Below, in pieces: positions 51,446-52,747 of a DNA stretch of 52,747 nt. The first letter of the stretch is position 1, and the number at the start of each line of letters is the position of its first letter. This DNA is from Photobacterium sanguinicancri (lineage in GTDB: Bacteria; Pseudomonadota; Gammaproteobacteria; Enterobacterales; Vibrionaceae), in assembly GCF_002265265.1 (NCBI RefSeq), contig NZ_NOIF01000004.1, positions 1-52,747 on the forward strand, given 5' to 3'. The position numbers were made by a program, and so were the translations under genes. The notes below the pieces were generated by a model that saw nothing but the letters and a program-made list of their open reading frames with translations, searched no databases and was not told the origin of the DNA.

Positions 51446-51478
51446 CCAAAAAGAGCGGGCGCGACTTGCGTCGCGCCC
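51446..51478 (-). terminator. intrinsic terminator of the first csrB gene
   Basis: On the minus strand GGGCGCGAC, loop GCAA, GTCGCGCCC, then GCTCTTTTTGG. The stem is the 3' end of the CsrB-type RNA described at 51447-51888. Confidence 0.92.
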
Positions 51479-51888
51479 TGAGGTCTTACTTGCAGCAATC
51501 CCGCTACTATGGTGCTCCCTGCATCCATCCATTGAATCGCTGTAATCCGTCAGCGTAATCCTTAATTCTTCATCCTGAAGTTGTCCTTTGGCCTTACCTT
51601 GACCCGTCGTTTCATCCTGATCCGACTCTCGTCTCCGTCCTGGAGGTGTCCTTTACTTCGTCCTGAAGTGTTCCTTTATGCCTCTATCCTAGAGGTGTCC
51701 CTAACTTCATCCTGAAGTGGTCCATTTGTCATCCTGACCAGTAAGTAATCCTAACTTACTATTACCGAATCCTTCGGCTTTCCCTTCACAGTCCATGTAC
51801 GATATATCATCCTAATACATCGGTCTCATCCTGAGACTGCCCAAATCCTTGGCTATTTCCTGTTCCGTTCCGTCAGTTCCTTCCGACA
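51447..51888 (-). ncRNA. csrB: CsrB-family regulatory RNA (first copy)
   Basis: A leftward RNA of about 440 nt that would bind and titrate CsrA. About 32 GGA motifs occur on the minus strand, many in loops of short hairpins such as ACTTCAGGATGAAGT (also found in E. coli CsrB) and CCTCTAGGATAGAGG. The 3' domain AGTAGC-GGGATT-GCTGCA mirrors E. coli CsrB's AGTAGCTGGAATGCTGC and is followed by an intrinsic terminator. A promoter and two GacA/VarA/UvrY-type boxes lie upstream. In E. coli csrB also lies next to yqcC. No long conserved reading frame is present. The 5' end is estimated from the -10 and is good to a few bases. Confidence 0.9.
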
Positions 51889-51894
51889 CCAATA

Positions 51895-51922
51895 AGATTA
51901 CGCTGATCCACTGCAGATTGAA
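51895..51922 (-). promoter_or_regulatory. csrB promoter
   Basis: On the minus strand -10 TAATCT (51895-51900) and a weak -35 TTCAAT (51917-51922) are 16 bp apart, with a start near 51888. The poor -35 fits a promoter that needs the VarA/UvrY response regulator. Confidence 0.6.
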
Positions 51923-51926
51923 CCCA

Positions 51927-51944
51927 TGTAAGAAAAAACTTATT
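51927..51944. promoter_or_regulatory. GacA/VarA/UvrY-type box, proximal
   Basis: TGTAAGAAAAAACTTATT matches the 18-bp consensus TGTAAG-N6-CTTACA except at two positions. It lies about 40-56 bp upstream of the estimated csrB start, directly behind the -35. Confidence 0.65.
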
Positions 51945-52057
51945 CGTATCTTTATATTAAGAAAAAGACCATAAAAAAATAAAGCTATAAATAACAGTAA
52001 CTTAATAAAGTCAGCATCTCTTTTATAGCAAGGAATCATTGCTTTATCCCACACCTT

Positions 52058-52075
52058 TGTAAGAGATCTCGCACA
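52058..52075. promoter_or_regulatory. GacA/VarA/UvrY-type box, distal
   Basis: TGTAAGAGATCTCGCACA. The first 13 bases equal the E. coli UvrY site TGTAAGAGATCTCTTACA, with two mismatches in the second half. It is about 170-187 bp upstream of the estimated start of the first csrB, similar to the distance in E. coli csrB. Confidence 0.72.
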
Positions 52076-52123
52076 AAGTGATCAGATATTGGTAGGGGTA
52101 GCGATAGCCAAACCAATCAATAC

Positions 52124-52141
52124 AATGAATGAATGAATGAA
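52124..52141. repeat. AATG tetranucleotide run (about four copies)
   Basis: AATG is repeated about four times in the spacer between the csrB genes. It is short and may be prone to slippage; no function is apparent. Confidence 0.5.
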
Positions 52142-52240
52142 GTAAAACAGCAATAAAAGCAAAATAAGAGTAGGAAATAGCGGTAAAAAAGAGAAGACAC
52201 AGATAAACGTGGAGGCGAACAAGATAGATCTAAATAGTAG

Positions 52241-52273
52241 AAAAAGAACGGGCGCAACATTTCTGTTGCGCCC
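52241..52273 (-). terminator. intrinsic terminator of the second csrB gene
   Basis: On the minus strand GGGCGCAAC, a six-base loop, GTTGCGCCC, then GTTCTTTTTC. Compared with the first copy one stem pair has changed from G-C to A-T on both sides, keeping the pairing. Confidence 0.92.
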
Positions 52274-52444
52274 TTAGGTCTTACATGCAGCAATCCCGCT
52301 ACTATGGTGCTCCCTGCATCAATCCATGATTAGCTTATTTCCAAGCGTAATTCCTAATCTCTATCCTAGAGTTGTCCTTCGGTTGTTCCTTGACCCGTCG
52401 CCACATCCTATGTCGACTCTCGCTCCATCCTGGAGGTATCCCTT

Positions 52445-52747
52445 ACTTCATCCTGAAGTGATCCTTTATGCCTCTATCCTAGAGGTGTTCCCTGACTTCG
52501 TCCTGAAGCGAATCCTTTATGCCTCTGTCCTAGAGGTGTTCCCTGACTTCATCCTGAAGTGAATCCTTTATGCCTCTGTCCTAGAGGTGTTCCCTGACTT
52601 CATCCTGAAGTGAATCCCTTATGCCTCTGTCCTAGAGGTGTTCCCTGACTTCGTCCTGAAGTGAATCCCTTATGCCTCTGTCCTAGAGGTGTTCCCTGAC
52701 TTCATCCTGAAGTGAATCCTTTATGCCTCTGTCCTAGAGGTGTTCCC
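52445..52747. repeat. 51-bp tandem repeat array inside the second csrB
   Basis: CCTCT-TCCTAGAGG recurs at 52471, 52522, 52573, 52624, 52675 and 52726, exactly every 51 bp; ACTTC-TCCTGAAG recurs at 52445, 52495, 52546, 52597, 52648 and 52699. The five complete units starting at 52471 differ from each other by three bases or fewer. The array continues past the window. The first csrB has just one diverged unit at the corresponding place. Confidence 0.97.

Larger units (their letters stand above)
51945..52240. other. non-coding spacer between the two csrB genes
   Basis: A 296-bp A/T-rich stretch upstream of the first csrB and downstream of the second. It contains the distal VarA-type box (52058-52075) and a short AATG tetranucleotide run. 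The open frame on the minus strand here (51812-52054) overlaps the RNA and is not a gene. Confidence 0.6.
52241..52747 (-). ncRNA. csrB: CsrB-family regulatory RNA (second copy, 5' end off window)
   Basis: A second leftward CsrB-type RNA, homologous to the first over its 3' 230 nt including the AGTAGC-GGGATT-GCTGCA domain and terminator. About 36 GGA motifs occur in the visible 500 nt. From 52445 to the window edge it consists of a 51-bp tandem array; each unit carries a CCTCTAGGACAGAGG hairpin, an ACTTCAGGATGAAGT hairpin and two GGA motifs in the linkers (AAAGGATT and GGGAAC). The promoter and 5' end are beyond 52747, so total length and repeat number are unknown. It is expected to sequester many CsrA dimers. 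Confidence 0.9.

Noticed and set aside
51812..52054. 80-aa minus-strand open frame
   Set aside because: It overlaps the csrB promoter and 5' part, has no ribosome site, and its sequence is explained by the RNA gene and A/T-rich spacer.
52326..52562. Plus-strand open frame with a 17-residue protein repeat (VLEVFPDF-type)
   Set aside because: 51 bp is a multiple of three, so the tandem DNA repeat stays in frame by itself. There is no start signal of note, and the strand opposite carries the structured CsrB RNA with terminator and conserved 3' domain.
52445..52747. CRISPR-like regular repeats
   Set aside because: The whole 51-bp period repeats without unique spacers and no cas gene is near; the units are tandem CsrA-site hairpins.

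Overview
The window looks like a chromosomal segment of a gammaproteobacterium of the family Vibrionaceae, most like Photobacterium. The protein sequences, the VarA/CsrB-type RNA genes and the neutral-to-low GC support this; the genus is an inference. Most of the window follows the gene order known from E. coli around map-dnaE-proS-rrnH, read here from right to left: glnD, map, rpsB-tsf-pyrH-frr-uppS-(dxr/cdsA)-rseP-bamA-skp-lpxD-fabZ-lpxA-lpxB-rnhB-dnaE-accA, tilS, yaeP, proS, trmO, metNIQ, gmhB, then a ribosomal RNA operon. The far right joins a second conserved block, yqcC-truC-yqcA followed by csrB.

Layout. 1-260: promoter and pre-16S leader of an rRNA operon that runs leftwards out of the window. 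300-6275: a leftward operon for a YejABEF-like peptide importer, with two separate ATPases instead of the fused YejF. 6690-11129: a two-gene unit for a small outer-membrane beta-barrel and a 1198-residue zinc metalloprotease lipoprotein. This roughly 11 kb block sits between rrn and gmhB, which are neighbours in E. coli. 11205-14691: gmhB and, divergently, the methionine importer metNIQ under MetJ-type operators. 14795-15203: zinc-independent ribosomal protein paralogues L36 and L31 behind two Zur-type boxes. 15347-20605: trmO, proS, a patatin phospholipase, a diguanylate cyclase and two small conserved genes. 20714-23955: a tyrosine/tryptophan-type permease, a small cytochrome c and tilS. 24095-43491: a long leftward run covering translation, isoprenoid, phospholipid, lipid A and outer-membrane assembly, DNA replication and fatty acid synthesis. 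43810-47891: map, glnD and a YaeH-type gene. 48029-51156: yqcA-truC-yqcC and two small conserved genes.

51157-52747 has no credible protein gene. It holds a MITE-like element and two tandem leftward CsrB-type regulatory RNA genes. Each is packed with GGA motifs presented in small hairpins and ends in a rho-independent terminator. The first has a promoter and two GacA/VarA/UvrY-type boxes. The second runs out of the window and contains a near-perfect 51-bp tandem array, with two CsrA-site hairpins per unit. This expanded CsrA 'sponge' is the most unusual feature here: the family is known, but the repeat amplification appears to be recent and possibly variable.
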